64,000 bases of DNA. It comes from Steinernema hermaphroditum. Lineage: Eukaryota > Nematoda > Chromadorea > Rhabditida > Steinernematidae. The stretch spans positions 830,769 through 894,768 of the forward strand of contig CM059624.1 of NCBI GenBank assembly GCA_030435675.1, given 5' to 3'. The translations under genes were made by a program, and so were the position numbers. This document shows, piece after piece, positions 24,066 through 36,546 of this stretch (its first letter is position 1; each line of letters opens with the position of its first letter). The notes under the pieces were generated by a model. It ran no database searches. It was not told the DNA's origin and saw nothing but the letters and a program-made list of their open reading frames with translations.

Positions 24066-24664
24066 GGCTGAGGTTTTTCTCTATCCCGAGTTCTCCCTGA
24101 AACTAGAGGGTAACAAGCCGAATTTCGGGGAATACACAACTCGCGACAAACCGACAATTGCTTACAAAACCTCAATCTCCCCTCAAAGCCATCTTTTCTC
24201 ACTGCCAATCAGCACACAAACGAACAAACTTGCGACAGTCATTGCAAAATAATTGAAAAGTGGGACTGCGTATCATTTTGAATTGATCGTGACGAAACCA
24301 CCAGTGAAAGTCGAACTTCTAGAACGATTTCACGATTATGAACTTCTAGAACTGATGAACGAACGCTTTTGCTTTTTTGCTCCGTAAAAGTCGTTTTTTC
24401 TGTGTGAAAGTGTCGCGTAGCTGCTGCATTCGGCCGTTTTGTGTAGCGTCGCACAGTCGCGCTGACTATATTTGGCCCTTTTGGTATCGAAGTGACAAAA
24501 ATGTTGTATAACAACAAAAAATAAACGTACACACCTTGCGCGTTTCATGACTGATGGCATAAAAATAGAAGAGCGATGAATCATGCGGTTAAAAGTGAAA
24601 GCGACTGAAATGTCATAGTGCTTTACGAAGTAGGCTATACATCAAGGGCGTCATTTATGCACAT
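24066..24664. other. Intergenic; car-1 copy B promoter
   Basis: The right part of the car-1 tandem duplication ends near 24360. After that the DNA is AT-rich without visible genes up to the carboxypeptidase stop. Confidence 0.5.
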
Positions 24665-25823
24665 TTAGTAACTCTCGAAGACAATCTGTTTCACCATGAC
24701 TTGAACAGCTTCCCAGGTTTCTTCAAAAGTACCTTCGATTTCCTTCGGATTAACCAGGAAACCACATTGTAGATTCGTCCCACAAATCTTCGAAAACTCT
24801 TCCCTGGGCGATTCAGGGCGTAGTTCGATGGTGTACGAATACTGCACCCCGAGCTTCTCATAGGCCCAGTCCTTTGCCAGTCCTCCAGAAGACGCTAAAA
24901 CGTCCCTTATGCTTTCGTTTCTACAATGTGCCTTACAGTTAAAGACCTCTTTAGACGTCCCAACAACGTACTCACTTCCGTGGACTGCTTTGAGGACACT
25001 TGAAGCTCTCAAAGCGAGCAGTCGAGTTGGATGATCGAAAGGAATGTCTCTCGGAAGAAGCAGCATCTGGCCGTAGGAGTGAAGTGTAAGGAAGAGTTTA
25101 AGATTTCTATGTGTGAGAAAGTCACGGATCGCCCTGGTCTCCGGTTCGCTGAAGGGAAATGCACCAGGATGGATGTCACTGCATGGTCCAGGAGATGACT
25201 CTAAATGCTACCATTTGAAGAGGTTAACGATTAAAAGGCTCACTAAAGTTGGAGTCGAAATTTCTGTTCAAGTCCACCCCTTGGCAGCACTCACTTGAAT
25301 CCCCACACTGCGGAGCCTTCCTGTTCTTCCTCCAGAATCGCTCCTACGCTCAAACACGCTAAATACGCCGAAAATGCACACCTACTTTAGTCATCGAATA
25401 GCTATATCCATCAGGATTCACAACTGGCATGATATAAAAAGTCACATTAGGACCACCATGTTTCACCAGTTGGTCAATAAACTTCAGAGCGACTGCCACA
25501 GAAATCCACTCCCTAGCGTGGATTCCGGCATCGATCCACAGAGCTGGTCCTTCATGACCAATTTGAAGCACAGTCAAAGAGCGATTTTCATGGCTCCGAC
25601 CTATCTGCAGCAACTTAACTCGTTCAGGGTTTTCATCTGCCGCAATCCGGAGGTACTCTTCGATTTCCTCGAAGGCATTGAATTTCTTAAAGTCCAAACA
25701 GAGACTAAAGCGGTTGCCGTGCTGAAAAGCGAAGCCTACCAAATGGCGATAATGAAAGGAAGAAGAAGGACCGCCGCTCGCATGCTGTGACAATGGAACA
25801 ATGACCATTTTTGAAGGCAGCAA
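24665..25823 (-). CDS. M14 zinc carboxypeptidase, apparently lacking its pre-pro region
   Basis: This is a metallocarboxypeptidase A/B-type catalytic domain. The zinc site GIHAREW, the NPDGYSY block, FWRKNRKAPQCGD and VDLNRNF are visible, as are LHSYGQMLLLP with the third zinc ligand and the catalytic region QYSYTIELRPESP with its glutamate. Thus the active site looks complete. Secreted members begin with a signal peptide and an ~80-90 residue propeptide. Here the first supported exon starts near the mature enzyme (FNAFEEIEEYLRIAADENPE), and upstream DNA runs quickly into a decayed Helitron. I therefore regard the 5' end as missing, undetected or broken. The right boundary given is that of the open frame and is approximate. 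Confidence 0.75.
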
Positions 25824-25954
25824 AACTATTTGCGGAGGACCAAAATAGATTTGTGCGCACTCAAAATATTATAGGGCATCTGTAAATGGAATAAAAAAGT
25901 AAAGGCGGAAGTAAACTGAAAAAGAGATGACTCCGAACAGTAAGGTTTTGATTA

Positions 25955-26343
25955 TGAATAGATGGACTTCAGTTTCTTCCCTGGACGATCGCAGCCGCCT
26001 CGAGGAGTTCGGAGGCCGTGCTTTCCTCGCTGCCCACAACGAAAACGTCGACAAAATCAACACAGAAGTCCTTCGCCGTCTACCGGGGAGAGTCGAAGAT
26101 CACCATCGATGAACCCACCATCGACTGCCCCTATACCGTTCCCCTCCCTGGTCCCGAATCTTTCCAGCACAGAACCCCCTCAGGCATGCCCAACCACTAC
26201 CTGGAACTGAAGGAAAAAGCGATGGTTATGCTTCTTAGGAACCGAAAGAAGTCACTGAGGTTGCACGGAACGGACCGAAGTTTTTTCCGATTTTTTGATA
26301 ATCCGATGAATATCCCCCATCTGGCCATGCTTAGCTGTTAAGT
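25955..26343 (+). pseudogene. Decayed Helitron PIF1-type helicase fragment
   Basis: Two plus frames together resemble the C-terminal part of Helitron/PIF1 helicases. The first frame has FLAAHNENVDKINTEVLRRL, then the second has PGPESFQHRTPSGMPNHYLE and ELKEKAMVMLLRN. In intact Helitrons these correspond to the conserved blocks with VDxIN, LPG, TPSGLPxHxLxLK and PxMLLRN. A frame change near 26080 and missing flanking helicase motifs show that it is a remnant. No Rep domain, CTRR end or hairpin terminus was located. Confidence 0.75.
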
Positions 26344-28720
26344 ACTCTTTGGACAACAAGCATGTACTAATGTCTGTTCCACTCTTTTATCGAAGCACAA
26401 CGTCACTTTTACTTCTCCCCTCTCCACATGGGCCGACCTCAAAACATCCATATAAGTGACAAATGCGTTCCGCCGCCAAAATTGCGGAAGGTAACCGCTC
26501 AAAGCATCCGCTATTGCGTGTACTTATGTGCCGATTTTGGCTGCTTTGCAATAAATCAAAACATCAGCCAAAACATTAAGTGTATTTTCCACGTCGCTGA
26601 ATCGCCGACTTCTTGAAGGACCAACGAGGCTTCCTGCATGTGTATGGAACTCGCAGATCTAGTAATTTTTCCGCTATTCATCGAACGTCAATGACACTTT
26701 GAATGTGTTGATTGCCTCGCTCGAAATTCTTGAAAGTTTCGGTTTCGATCTAAGCCAGAGATGCCGACCCGGGTTCATTTCGCAATTAGCCGGCTCCGAA
26801 TGCGAAACACCGAGCCAGCTTAGTTTGCATCTCTGATCTAAGCCGCAGAACTTTTTCAAGTGTAGGCCTCATAATCTTGGTGGTAAACCTTGAGTTTCGA
26901 AGTCCGCCAGTGGCAACTGTGTTCGTGCTCTTGGTGTTCTATAGCGTTTGTTGCAAGCTCATAAATAATTCTCGCTCATATGGGACGGCAGGCAATGTTT
27001 TGAGTGTTTCTCGTCTGGACACAGTAAAGTTGGTTGTTGCATCATGAATATTTACGACTGTATTTACGTCCTCCTTGCGTAATTTAAACCCGATTTGGTT
27101 TGTTTGGCTTTTAACTACAGACTGTGCGATAACATAGAGCAAGGAGCAAGGATAGAGCAAGAGCATAAAGCCGTTTTAACCGCCCCCTTTGAGATTGAGA
27201 CTGTCCCTTTTTGCGCTTTGAACCGTCCCCTATTTTGAAGATTTAAACGTTCATTCCTGAGGGGACGGTTGAAATCAAGACCGACGGTTTTGGCGGAGAA
27301 TGACGGCGTCCGCTGGCGCAAAGACACCAAGGTCGCCTGGAAGGGCAATGCAGTGCAACAGCGGCGACGACATCTCCGACGAGTTCAGTGACTCATCGGG
27401 CAGCGAGATCGACTCCGTCTTTGAGGCGACCCTTTGCACCCCTTACCGTTCTGGACACATTGGAGCTGATCATCAGGGTGCTCAACTCTCCGGGCTCCAA
27501 CCATTTGCCCTCCCAGTGGTTCTTAAGATCTTCGTGAGTTTTTTTACCCGGACGACGCCTCTGATTTGAGCTGTACATGTACATGCTGGCGTGTAACCAG
27601 TCAGTGACCACTTTGCACCGTCATTGGAAACGGTTTTATGCCCAGGCAAGTGGTGAATTTTGAATTTATTTGCAATATCTTAAGTTTTACACAAAGTTGC
27701 ACCCATATATAATCACCGATCGAGTATGAAAGACCTCATTCTCGCTCTGCTTCTCTCCTAGGCATCATGGCTTCAAGTCGCGGGCATTGGAAGATGTTGA
27801 TGTTGGCGCAACACCAGCTTCGGTTTTCTTCATCTGGCCTTTTCTCTCGTCCAGTCCAAGCACTGCCGCTGGAAGCCATCAGAACTTCAGCCTTATTGGT
27901 GTCCCATATGTGAAGTCAGTGGTAGGTGACCAAGACCAGCTGAGCAGTCACGGGCGGCCTCACCTAGCCGCGAAGACGGTCACCTTTGAAAGAATCTTTT
28001 TGCTCAGCCAGTAGGAACTTTAGAGCGATTGTATTCCTCTGCTGCACCAGCAGGAAAGTGGTGAGCGGTTGAAATCTTAAGGGGAACGGTTGAGATCCCC
28101 GCTATTCATCGCTTCATAAGGACTTTGAGAAATTTGGGGTAAATTGATTTTTTTTTTGCGGGGGGGGGTGTACTTACCACCACTTCTTGCTGCTTGCAAG
28201 GTTTTTGCCGCTTTATTCTATTGCTGGAACAAGCCATATGTTGAAGACATTCAGCATTCTCAAATAGACCCCTCAATGGAAATTTTCGCACCCTTCATCT
28301 CGTCATTTCATTGATTCATAAATGAGTTAATTCACAGCAGATTTAAGCTGAGCTAAAGTGCACTTGCTCCCACCTTCTCCACCCTCCAATTTCAGTTAAT
28401 TAGCTAATGAAATGAAGAGCACTGTGAACGCTTCACTTGCAGATCACTCAAGGAAGTGCATGATATCATTGGGTGGAAAATGAAATTATACTGTAGATCA
28501 TATGGATGGTCGATCGCAGCGTTTGAAACGATTATGATGTGTTATGTTGAAGCGCCCATCTATGTGGATGACGAATCTAAAGACGGCAAATATCCATTAA
28601 ATTTCTCATATAATTACATATTTTCGGTCATATTTACCGTCTTTGATTGTTTCATTTTCATCGTTTCCCAAATTTTTAATTAAGAGACGCTTTAGGACAG
28701 ACTAAATCGTAAACATCCAA
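26344..28720. other. Gene-poor repeat region
   Basis: No gene is supported. A coding-like stretch near 27300-28014 (including DDISDEFSDSSGSEIDSVFE) has no recognisable domain. It is bracketed by AACCGTCCCC-type motifs near 27226 and their complements near 27262 and 28090, so it may belong to a transposon. A homopolymer and G run lies at about 28150-28170. Confidence 0.4.
26756..26835. mobile_element. 80-bp hAT-like microelement with 8-bp TSD
   Basis: The element begins CAGAGATGC and ends GCATCTCTG, perfect terminal inverted repeats of hAT type. It is flanked by the identical 8-base direct repeat ATCTAAGC (26748-26755 and 26836-26843). It has no coding capacity, so it is a non-autonomous miniature element. 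Confidence 0.85.
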
Positions 28721-28750
28721 CATGGCTAAGGGGTAGAGCGCTCGGTCAAA
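28721..28750 (+). pseudogene. tRNA-Ala 5'-half relic
   Basis: The bases GGCTAAGGGGTAGAGCGCTC match the D-arm half of the tRNA-Ala genes in this window. The upstream TTAAGAGACGCTTTA also occurs upstream of the intact tRNA-Ala at 33801. The anticodon and T arms are missing. Confidence 0.4.
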
Positions 28751-29866
28751 TCGCAAAAAAAAAAAATTTGAATCTTCAGGCATTTTCATTCTCCTTCATG
28801 TCATTCCATAACATTCCATGAATTTGAGCGGACACCATCAGTTATGGCAGTGTCCAATAATCACATCCGGTCATTAAACAGGGAGCACGCATTCCTCAAA
28901 TAACATCCGCTCTATCCGGAAGTGACTCTATGCTATATGGGGAAGTTCCAATGAATTCGCTTCGCAAAGTTGCTGCTGTTGCGGCTTCTTTGCTAAAGCA
29001 GCCTGTAGTCGATAAGCTACATCAAGCTCCGTATTCATTTTTTACACTTGGCCTCACATCCAGATTTGACTTAGTCTCCGGCTTAAACTTAAGCCTATTG
29101 ATTTAACGCGAGCCCCAAGGGCGAGGAAATGTAAGGAAATTGACGGTTATTTTTTACGCGGTCCTGTCACATAATCACAAAAACCACATCCTTTCACGAG
29201 TTCTTTGTGACTTCAGATCTTTCGAATAAGGTTAATGCCCTTTCAAAGTTCATTTTAGCGCAGTTGGAGTGGTTTATCTCGAAGAAGAAACCATGAAAAT
29301 GTAGTGATATGACAACAAAACTAGGTAATCTGTGCTTCGTGATTCTTTGGAGCACCAGAGATCTGGATTATCTACGCCAACTGTTGTCAGAATAAGCCGA
29401 GGTTGTGCTATACTCTTATGTGCCGACAACTTTCATGCATAATGTACTTCCGTTTTCGAGTGAAAAATATGTGCCACCGAACGCAAATGCATACTTTGAC
29501 ATTAATGCCACTGATCAATTTGCGAATAACTTACGCAGGCCAACTCATTGTTCCAACGCTTTCTTTATGACCTTCGCGTTATGAGCAACCACAGATCACA
29601 TTATTCGTCATATCTCAAACGTTTCCCATAGTTAACATGTTTTTTCTAGCGAATTCCTTTCTCATTCACCATTGTAGCCTCCTTCTGGTAGGCGTTATTG
29701 TGTGCAAAATGCCCGTCATACCCCATTTTCCAAAATGCTTATTGTTTTTCTATATTTATCGGGCATACACGTCAAATATGCGTCAATTTGCCCCCATGAG
29801 CAAAATTTCCATCAGCAAATCAGTCTGTTTTGTTCTATGTATTAAATTGAGACCTTTGTTCGTAAC

Positions 29867-29935
29867 CAGGATTGATATTCGAGTCATGTCAGTCGAATGG
29901 CCGAGTCGTCGAGTCGACTCGAAGTTTCATCCCTA
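29867..29935. mobile_element. 69-bp hAT-like microelement, decayed
   Basis: The ends CAGGATTGA and TTTCATCCCTA resemble imperfect hAT inverted repeats. They are flanked by near-identical 8-base repeats, TTCGTAAC (29859-29866) and TTCGCAAC (29936-29943). The interior holds the palindromic CGAGTCGTCGAGTCGACTCG. Confidence 0.6.
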
Positions 29936-31548
29936 TTCGCAACATGTAAATCGCCTTACAGCTGAAGTAACTTTTTCCATGAAGTCACTTCATCAGCTTT
30001 CTCTCAATATTCTCCCATTACGTCTCCGGTTTTTCGACTTTATGTTTTTAGGTTATTTCTCGTTTCAGTTGCGGAGCTCTGGTTTTTCGAACCATCTAAA
30101 CCGCCCAAACCACCATCTAAGAATGAGAAATCATTGTATGACGTGGTTCCTATCCGAACTAATCTCCTAATATTATGATATTAAGTTAGATCAACGAAAT
30201 TATCCGTTCCGAGAACCACACGCGACCTACGTGAACAACTCCACTTGTCAATTATGATTCATGTACGGAACAACACTCAATAAGTCCGATATACTACGTG
30301 CCAGATGTCAACATCTCGTGAAAGGGATTATGTGCTGTTTGTAAAACGTGTTTGTAATTTCGCGCGAATCTTAGTCACGACATTGCTGAGAAACAGTAAC
30401 GTCACGAATGTAAGACGACAATTCAAAGAGTGGGAGGTGATGTTTTCGGATAAGTTCAGTGATCAGTGTCAAGACTAAGGTGCTGGGACCCTTCAAGTTG
30501 TTTTGACATTGCTGAAAATGGGTCAGGCGTTAGTAATTAAAACAAGGGGTTTGATCCCGTCAAAGCCATGACTTTCGGCTTTTTCTTGGTCATCTGCGTT
30601 CCTTTTTCCCATTCGCTGTACTCTCAGATAAGCTCTCAGATTTTGATGGGGAATCCGCGTTATCTTGTTCCTGTTGTGTTTCGGAGCGTACCATTTTTAT
30701 TAAGATTTCCCGAGTTGATGTTGACGGTTGCGTTGAAGTAGATGCTGACCAAGCGATCGAACATAGTAGCCCGTGCTTTCGTAAGCACATAGCTTACAAG
30801 AATGCACTAAACTCGATTTCCCGAAGGTTCCTAGTTGCCGCAAAGATTGTGAATGACAGCAGAGAGATAGACCAATGAATCCAGTGGCCAGCGAGGATTC
30901 CAATACGTCGAATGATGCTAATGTAGCAGCACGCTGGTGGTTCACGATTCGCTGGTTCGATAGTTCGCGCCTTCTCTAAAGCATCATCAATGCCAGCCAT
31001 ACCTCCAAAGTGCACCTATATATGTACGAGAAGTGTAATAGTTCAGAAGAGTTGTTGTCGAATTAGTTTGAGAACTGGCTTTTAGGGAAAACCGCACGTA
31101 TTGCACTATTCGTGTTTGTTTTGTTCTGAGACTTTAAGGACATAAACAAACATAAGTCTTCGGCAGAGATCTTTATAATCTTCTCATGGTTTTCAAGCAC
31201 GATGCGAATAAATGGCAATCTCTCAAAATCTGCCTTCTTTCCTTAAACCATTTTCCGTCTTTCACCATCCTCTTCCACCCCTTTACAAATCCTTGTGCGT
31301 ATTCCAGAGCCTAGAGTAAAAATATGAGTCAACCTATATTTAACGTGACATTGTCGTTTACGGTGAAGCTTTTGATCGCTGGCTTTGTCTCGCACATTGT
31401 TTACGATGGCTCGACAAGAGGCGAAATTAAAAAGATGCGGCTTGACGTTGCGGTGCCTTGTGGTGAGCGAAGTGTGTAGTGAGTTTTCTTCAAAATTGTG
31501 ACTGTATTGGATGTATTGGAGTTACTTCCTCTATGTGCTTCCTCCTAT

Positions 31549-31616
31549 CCCGGACTTAGTGGGAAAGTGCTTACTTCGCATTCGAAGAGTCCAGGGTTCA
31601 TACTCCGATACCTCCA
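31549..31616 (+). pseudogene. Degenerate tRNA-Ala pseudogene
   Basis: The segment keeps a GGGTTCATACTCCGATACCTCC-like T-arm and acceptor end (31596-31616) resembling the functional tRNA-Ala genes. The D arm and acceptor 5' strand have decayed and the anticodon arm is rearranged. Confidence 0.45.
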
Positions 31617-33800
31617 AGTATTTGTACTCTCTTTTGGCACTTCACTTCTTTTCTTCACTTTTATCAACTAAAATGCTCTTCGATTTTCCTAATTACTATG
31701 AATCACTATGAAAAGGAGGCAGAACACACGGTAGTCTCTAAATTTTATTAAGACTATATTAAGCAGCGATTTTTTATCCGTTGGTTGATCTTTAAGTCAT
31801 TAAGATCAAGCATTAAGTCAAGGTTATTTAAATGCTTAACTTAGTCTGACCCCTATCATTTTCTGAAGCTAAAGGTCTGAAGCTCGCTGAGTGGGAAATC
31901 TTACGTATCGTTGGCAATCGACCACTTGCTCCCTCTGAAACTGGTTGAATGCGCTAACTGAGCGGTCGTTCTTGGCCATCGTTGCTGTCTCAGCGATGGT
32001 CTCGGCTCCGGGAAGGCCTGTACACCAGGGAGTCGTAGTTCCGTCGTCTTGACAAGAAGGTCGTCACCATAGTTTAACCATCAAGAAGGCCGCGACCACC
32101 GGCCAACTCACCTCTCCGATGCCCCGCACACGATGAACGCGATCGCTCGGATACCGTCTCCAGATGAGGCCAGAAAAAGAGCAACGTCAACGGTGTGATT
32201 TTTACTTTTTTTTGTGCATATATGACCTCTCACAAGGCGCAAGCCTTTTTCGATACAAGAAATAAACTCGTAAACTCATTCAGTCTTCGGTAAAATATCG
32301 TCGTTTCGAGGCTGACCTTCAAAACGCACGCTAAAACCAATAATAAACGCATCAAGTCATCAAAATATTGACTTCTTCTTTAAAAGTTTTCTAAAATTCT
32401 ACAGGGCTCTCATAGCAAATCTAAGCCCGTTTCCTGATGTTCCACACCCTCCAAAAACCAAAGTCCTTCCTTCCACAACTTCCACATTTTCACCTGTCCA
32501 CAACTCCATTACCCACTTATCCTCTGACCCCATGATCCTCGACCTCCTTGTCCTCTTGTTCCTTCATTTGCAAAGCTGTCACTTTATCCAACATTGAGTA
32601 ATTAGACATCCCCAAATTGGGCTCCAATTTGAGCGCAAACTAATTATTGCCTCCTCATTGCCGAGCGTCTTATTACTCTAAGGACGATTTTGCGCCGTTG
32701 CACGTCACGTCACTTTAAAGCCTTTCTCCTAGCGCCGCCCCTTTGCGATCGCAAATGGAACGGAGTCAAGTGGATGTGCATTCGCCTTTTTGAGCCGTCA
32801 TAAATCGCCTTTAGTTTTGTCAAGTGTTCTGTTTGGTGTGGCCGTCGGCCGCGGATTGAGTGGCCACTATGGGAGTGGACGGCGCTTAGTAAAGTCCCTA
32901 AAGACGATAATTTTACCCCATCTTCTTTGATGACCCCTTAGAAAGTTTTTTTCATTGCCTGCCTGATCACTTAAGGAATATCTGGGATTATGTCGTTTTG
33001 GTAATCAGTCACCTTGTGGACAGGATGTGATGCGTCTGCAAAAGTAATGCGTAAGGATTTACTCAGATGAAGCAAAGCATGGGCCACATTCCTGGGGCTT
33101 CACTTTCTTGTACTCACCTTATTATCACACAGATTATCAACACATTCCAACAAACAGCGAATTCTTAACATTGTTCTGTTGACTTTTGTGAGCAGTTACC
33201 GTGAGAGCAGTGGATATACCGGCATCCCTTAATTCACCTTGACTGTAGTACAGTTATGATATTAAACCATTCAATTCATTTCCTCATTTAGCACACTCTT
33301 TCAGTGTTTTTGTTCAGTGAACTTTGTTTTTGTTTTGATTTTTTTATCGCACTTTCTGAACCCGTCCGAACTTTTATGTCGTAGAGCATTTTAAACGCGT
33401 CTGATGACAAAATCCGATGTCAGCTGAGTGCTAAGAGCTGTGACTAGACAAAATACGACACCATTTCCGCGTTTTTCCGGAAATATCCATAAAGTTCCGC
33501 AGAAGCTTCTTCGCAATGTGAAGACAGCGTAATGCATACCTGAGAGTTGCCGTTTTAATTTCACTATTATTTCACTATGTTTTAATTATTTCAGGCGAAG
33601 GGTTTGATCAGGAATACAAACTGGTTCTTCTTAAGAGACGCTTTACGCGAGAGTAAAAGGAGATCAGACCCTGAACATGGGTTCGATACCGATTTTTTTC
33701 TTAGTGCTCCCTTTTTTTCAGGAAACCTCAGTCGTACTCTGGAAAATGAACTCTTTCTAAGAAACCGCGTAAGACTAGATCGTGATCTGAAGTTCAGCAT

Positions 33801-33872
33801 GGGGGTATAGCTCAGGGGTAGAGCGCTCGCTTAGCATGCGAGAGGGCTGGGGTTCGAATCCCCATACCTCCA
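33801..33872 (+). tRNA. tRNA-Ala(AGC)
   Basis: A full 72-base cloverleaf. The acceptor GGGGGTA pairs with TACCTCC, with one G-U pair. The A box is TAGCTCAGGGGTAG, the anticodon loop TTAGCAT carries AGC and the B box is GGTTCGAATCC. There is no intron. About 100 bp of upstream sequence (from CTCTGGAAAATGA to GTTCAGCAT) is shared with the tRNA-Ala at 55119-55190, so the two are copies of one cassette. Confidence 0.97.
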
Positions 33873-35069
33873 GAGACTTTTTTGTGTTCTCAGCAAAATG
33901 AGCCCAAACCATTGTCCTAAATCCAACCGTCAGAATCTTATTACATTTTTCCCAGACAACATTTTTTTACCATATTACCATGTTTGCTAAAATCCCACCT
34001 ATTTTGAAAACCTCTTCAAATTAAGCATTTCTTAGAAAGTGTCTATATTTTTCAAATTGTATTCGATCTGTAGTTACAGCGTTGATGTCATTATTTCATT
34101 GTTCTCCACCCTTACAATGACGCATTTAATCTAGTGTGAACAAAAATCGCTTCTTAGTGCGGCTTAAGTGTTTACAACTCAGGACGGCAGATGTTAAATT
34201 GACCATCTTGAAAAGGACAACGCTCTTGAATATGCGGGGACTGATTTCTCATCTCATTCACTTCCGTACTCGAAAGCTCAACAGCCTGTGTGCACTTATA
34301 TCTTAGAAGTACGAGTTGTTTTGAGTAACACGTCTATGAAAACTTTGATTTATATGCATTCATTACGGTGGAGAACTAGAGGCGATAAGGAATGGACAGA
34401 ATCGTTGACTTATCATTGCTAAAAGAGGCTGTCTTGCTGCTTTAATTAGAAAACAAGCTGTCTTAGATAGATATTCGTCCGGCACCGGCCCAGAGGCTCC
34501 GGCTCAGGGGCACCGGCTCAGAGACTCCGGTTCAGAGGCTCCGCCTCAGAGGCTCCGGCTCAGGGGCACCGGCTCAGAGACTCCGGCTCAGAAGCTCCGG
34601 CTCAAAGTCTCCTGCTCAGAGGCTCTGGCTTAGAGGCTCCGGCTCAGTGTGCATCTCTGATTCTCGTGCAATTTTCTACAGTTCTATACAATCCTTCACC
34701 ACCCGTTTGCGAAATCAAATCGGATTCTTGGCAACAGATCTAAAGCTGCCTGCCAGAAGTTATCGTACATATCGCACTTCAAAAAATAAATCCTCATTTT
34801 AAAATTATCAATAGCATTGTTCTTACATGCTCTTTAATTGTCGTCTTCCATAGTATAAGGAAACAAAACATGTTTTCAGACGGAAATACCTATCTCGAAC
34901 GACGACACTCTGCTCTGACCTCTACAAAACGACCTCTTTAGACAATGGATAGACGTCAGGCGCTAAATATATATGTAGATGTTCGCTTATCTCGGCCCCT
35001 TTGATGTTTTAAAATGTTCTGGCGCGTTTGTGGCTTAAGCGGAATGCTGAAGTGCAGTTCATTTCAGTC
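33873..35069. other. Noncoding stretch with a minisatellite
   Basis: No gene is visible. The region contains the 14-bp minisatellite at 34482-34648 and the upstream region of the neuropeptide-like gene. Confidence 0.5.
34482..34648. repeat. 14-bp minisatellite (CAGAGGCTCCGGCT)
   Basis: About 11-12 imperfect tandem copies of CAGAGGCTCCGGCT occur here, with variants such as CAGGGGCACCGGCT and CAGAGACTCCGGTT. The array is followed by GTGCATCTCTG, which resembles the right end of the hAT-like microelements. It may have grown inside such an element. Confidence 0.85.
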
Positions 35070-35442
35070 ATGATCATACGGTGTGCCATAAGAACCCTCG
35101 TCCTCTTCGTCGTTATCAGCCTCGTCTCAAGTCACCTTCGAAGTAAGAATTAGTTGATTTCGCTATTCCACTAAGTTTTATCACAATTTAGTGTCAGTCC
35201 CCTGCGAGAGTATTCCCGTAATCTGTGTTGGCGACCACCGATGCCTCCAGTACTACTACTACGAAGACCCTCACTGCTTTGACGACGGTAGGTCTACAAG
35301 GAAAGACTGATGAATCTATGATAGTTTTACAGTTTTCATGGACGATCAGGTAGAGAAGCGCTTTAGTGACAAGAGAGCCCCGTCGAAGTTGTGGAATATC
35401 CTCACCGGTTTGAATAGAATCCCCACTGGAAAGAAGAAATAG
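35070..35442 (+). CDS. Neuropeptide-like secreted precursor
   Basis: There are three exons (35070-35142, 35192-35287, 35333-35442) giving 92 residues in a continuous frame. The ATG lies two bases after an ATTTCAG acceptor. The signal peptide is MIIRCAIRTLVLFVVISLVS. A four-cysteine segment follows (CESIPVIC, VGDHRC, QYYYYEDPHC). Then come two Lys-Arg sites (VEKR, SDKR) and a terminal peptide, APSKLWNILTGLNRIPTGKKK up to the lysines. The Gly-Lys-Lys-Lys end would give C-terminal amidation after processing. I do not recognise a named family; the neuropeptide reading rests on architecture. Confidence 0.7.
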
Positions 35443-36281
35443 TCATCAGGAGAACACCGCCAATGATCGTTCGTAATTACATGCCACTACTATTTAAGTG
35501 TAAAATAAATACTTCCCTTGTTGTATCTACCTAGCTGCACATTATTTTGGCCTCAGAAATTCATTTAGCACATTCGCTGAATACAGTGGAGAAGGTGGGA
35601 ACAAGTGTACTTTAGTTCAAACCGTTCAAATCTCGTATGAATTCATCAATATCAAATGACGATTTGAGGTGAGACGAGATGGCAGAAGGGACAAATCCCG
35701 AAAACAAGCTACTTCTAATAAACTTAACACGTTTAGCTTTCGCCCTCTACTGCAGCAGAAAGACAGAAGTAGCATTAACACATACAAATAAAGGTTTATT
35801 TGTGATGTCCAGGAATTGGAAACTTTGTGGAATTGGAAACGGTCTTAAAAGATCTATGGAACATTCGAGAAGCGGTTGCTTTAAAAAGGATTAAAGAGCT
35901 CTGAGATTTCAGGATTTGCCCTGCAAAAAAAAAGCGATTTTTGCGTCAATCATTAAGCAATTCGTTGCTCAGCATGCTAAGAATCGAATAGCCATTGTTG
36001 TTTGTTTAGAGATCCGTCCGAATATTTATGTTAAAGAAAAATTAGTTTATCATCTCGACGGACTCTGTGGTTGTTTGGAACGGCTGAGATCAAGCACCGA
36101 AAAGCAGAAAACAACAGGTGAAAATGCAGGCAAATAGTTGCCACTACTATTTGCAGCTGCTAGTAAACATGGTACACATGAATGTCATTCCATTTACTCT
36201 GGAATCTTTGGCACTCACTCAAAATGCCCAATGGAGAACGGTAGATCGCCGTAGTCACTGATTTCTCTTCCTTAATCGGAC
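35443..36281. other. Intergenic, nothing assigned
   Basis: AT-rich DNA with a polyadenylation-like AATAAA at about 35504-35509, just downstream of the peptide gene. Two short open frames (35679-35894, 35916-36137) show no supporting features. Confidence 0.4.
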
Positions 36282-36546
36282 GTGGTTCGGCTTACGTTCG
36301 GCTCAGGCTTGCTAGCCACGACGGATTGGAACGGAGCAATCATTGTGCCAGCAACAACACCCAAGAATGACCACTTTTCAGAATCCACGACTTCAGAGTC
36401 GGAGATAGTCCTATTAGAGTACATAGACTTCGAAGCGATGAAGAGGCTGGATCCGGAAGTAGTGCGATGGTGGGGCTCAAGGAGCGAAACGGAAGCCCAT
36501 CGTCGGAGTGGCGCACACTTCGAAATTGGAACGGATCTTCAGCTTG
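36282..36546 (+). pseudogene. Open frame of unknown function interrupted by the LTR element
   Basis: An open frame beginning MVRLTFGSGLLATTDWNGA and running through EYIDFEAMKRLDPEVVRWWG is cut by the retrotransposon insertion at 36547. Beyond the element the frame resumes only briefly at 38068 before a stop. I recognise no domain. It may be the disrupted end of a gene or a chance frame. Confidence 0.3.

Larger units (their letters stand above)
28751..33800. other. Gene-poor noncoding stretch
   Basis: Open frames here (for example 29637-30170 plus and 30590-31015 minus) lack splice logic, domains or coding bias that I could support. The minus-strand stretch at 30594-31015 contains plausible coding pieces in two frames and could be a gene relic. 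Small insertions are listed separately. Confidence 0.4.

Noticed and set aside
27300..28014. Possible two-exon gene (DDISDEFSDSSGSEIDSVFE...)
   Set aside because: No recognisable domain and unclear splicing. Flanking AACCGTCCCC motifs suggest a transposon, but I could not define its ends or a target duplication.
29637..30170. 177-codon plus frame
   Set aside because: It runs through a hAT-like insertion, has no domain and shows AT-driven hydrophobic composition.
30594..31015. Minus-strand gene with a hydrophobic helix and CKLC motif
   Set aside because: The plausible pieces lie in two frames without a consensus intron joining them, so it is at most a relic.
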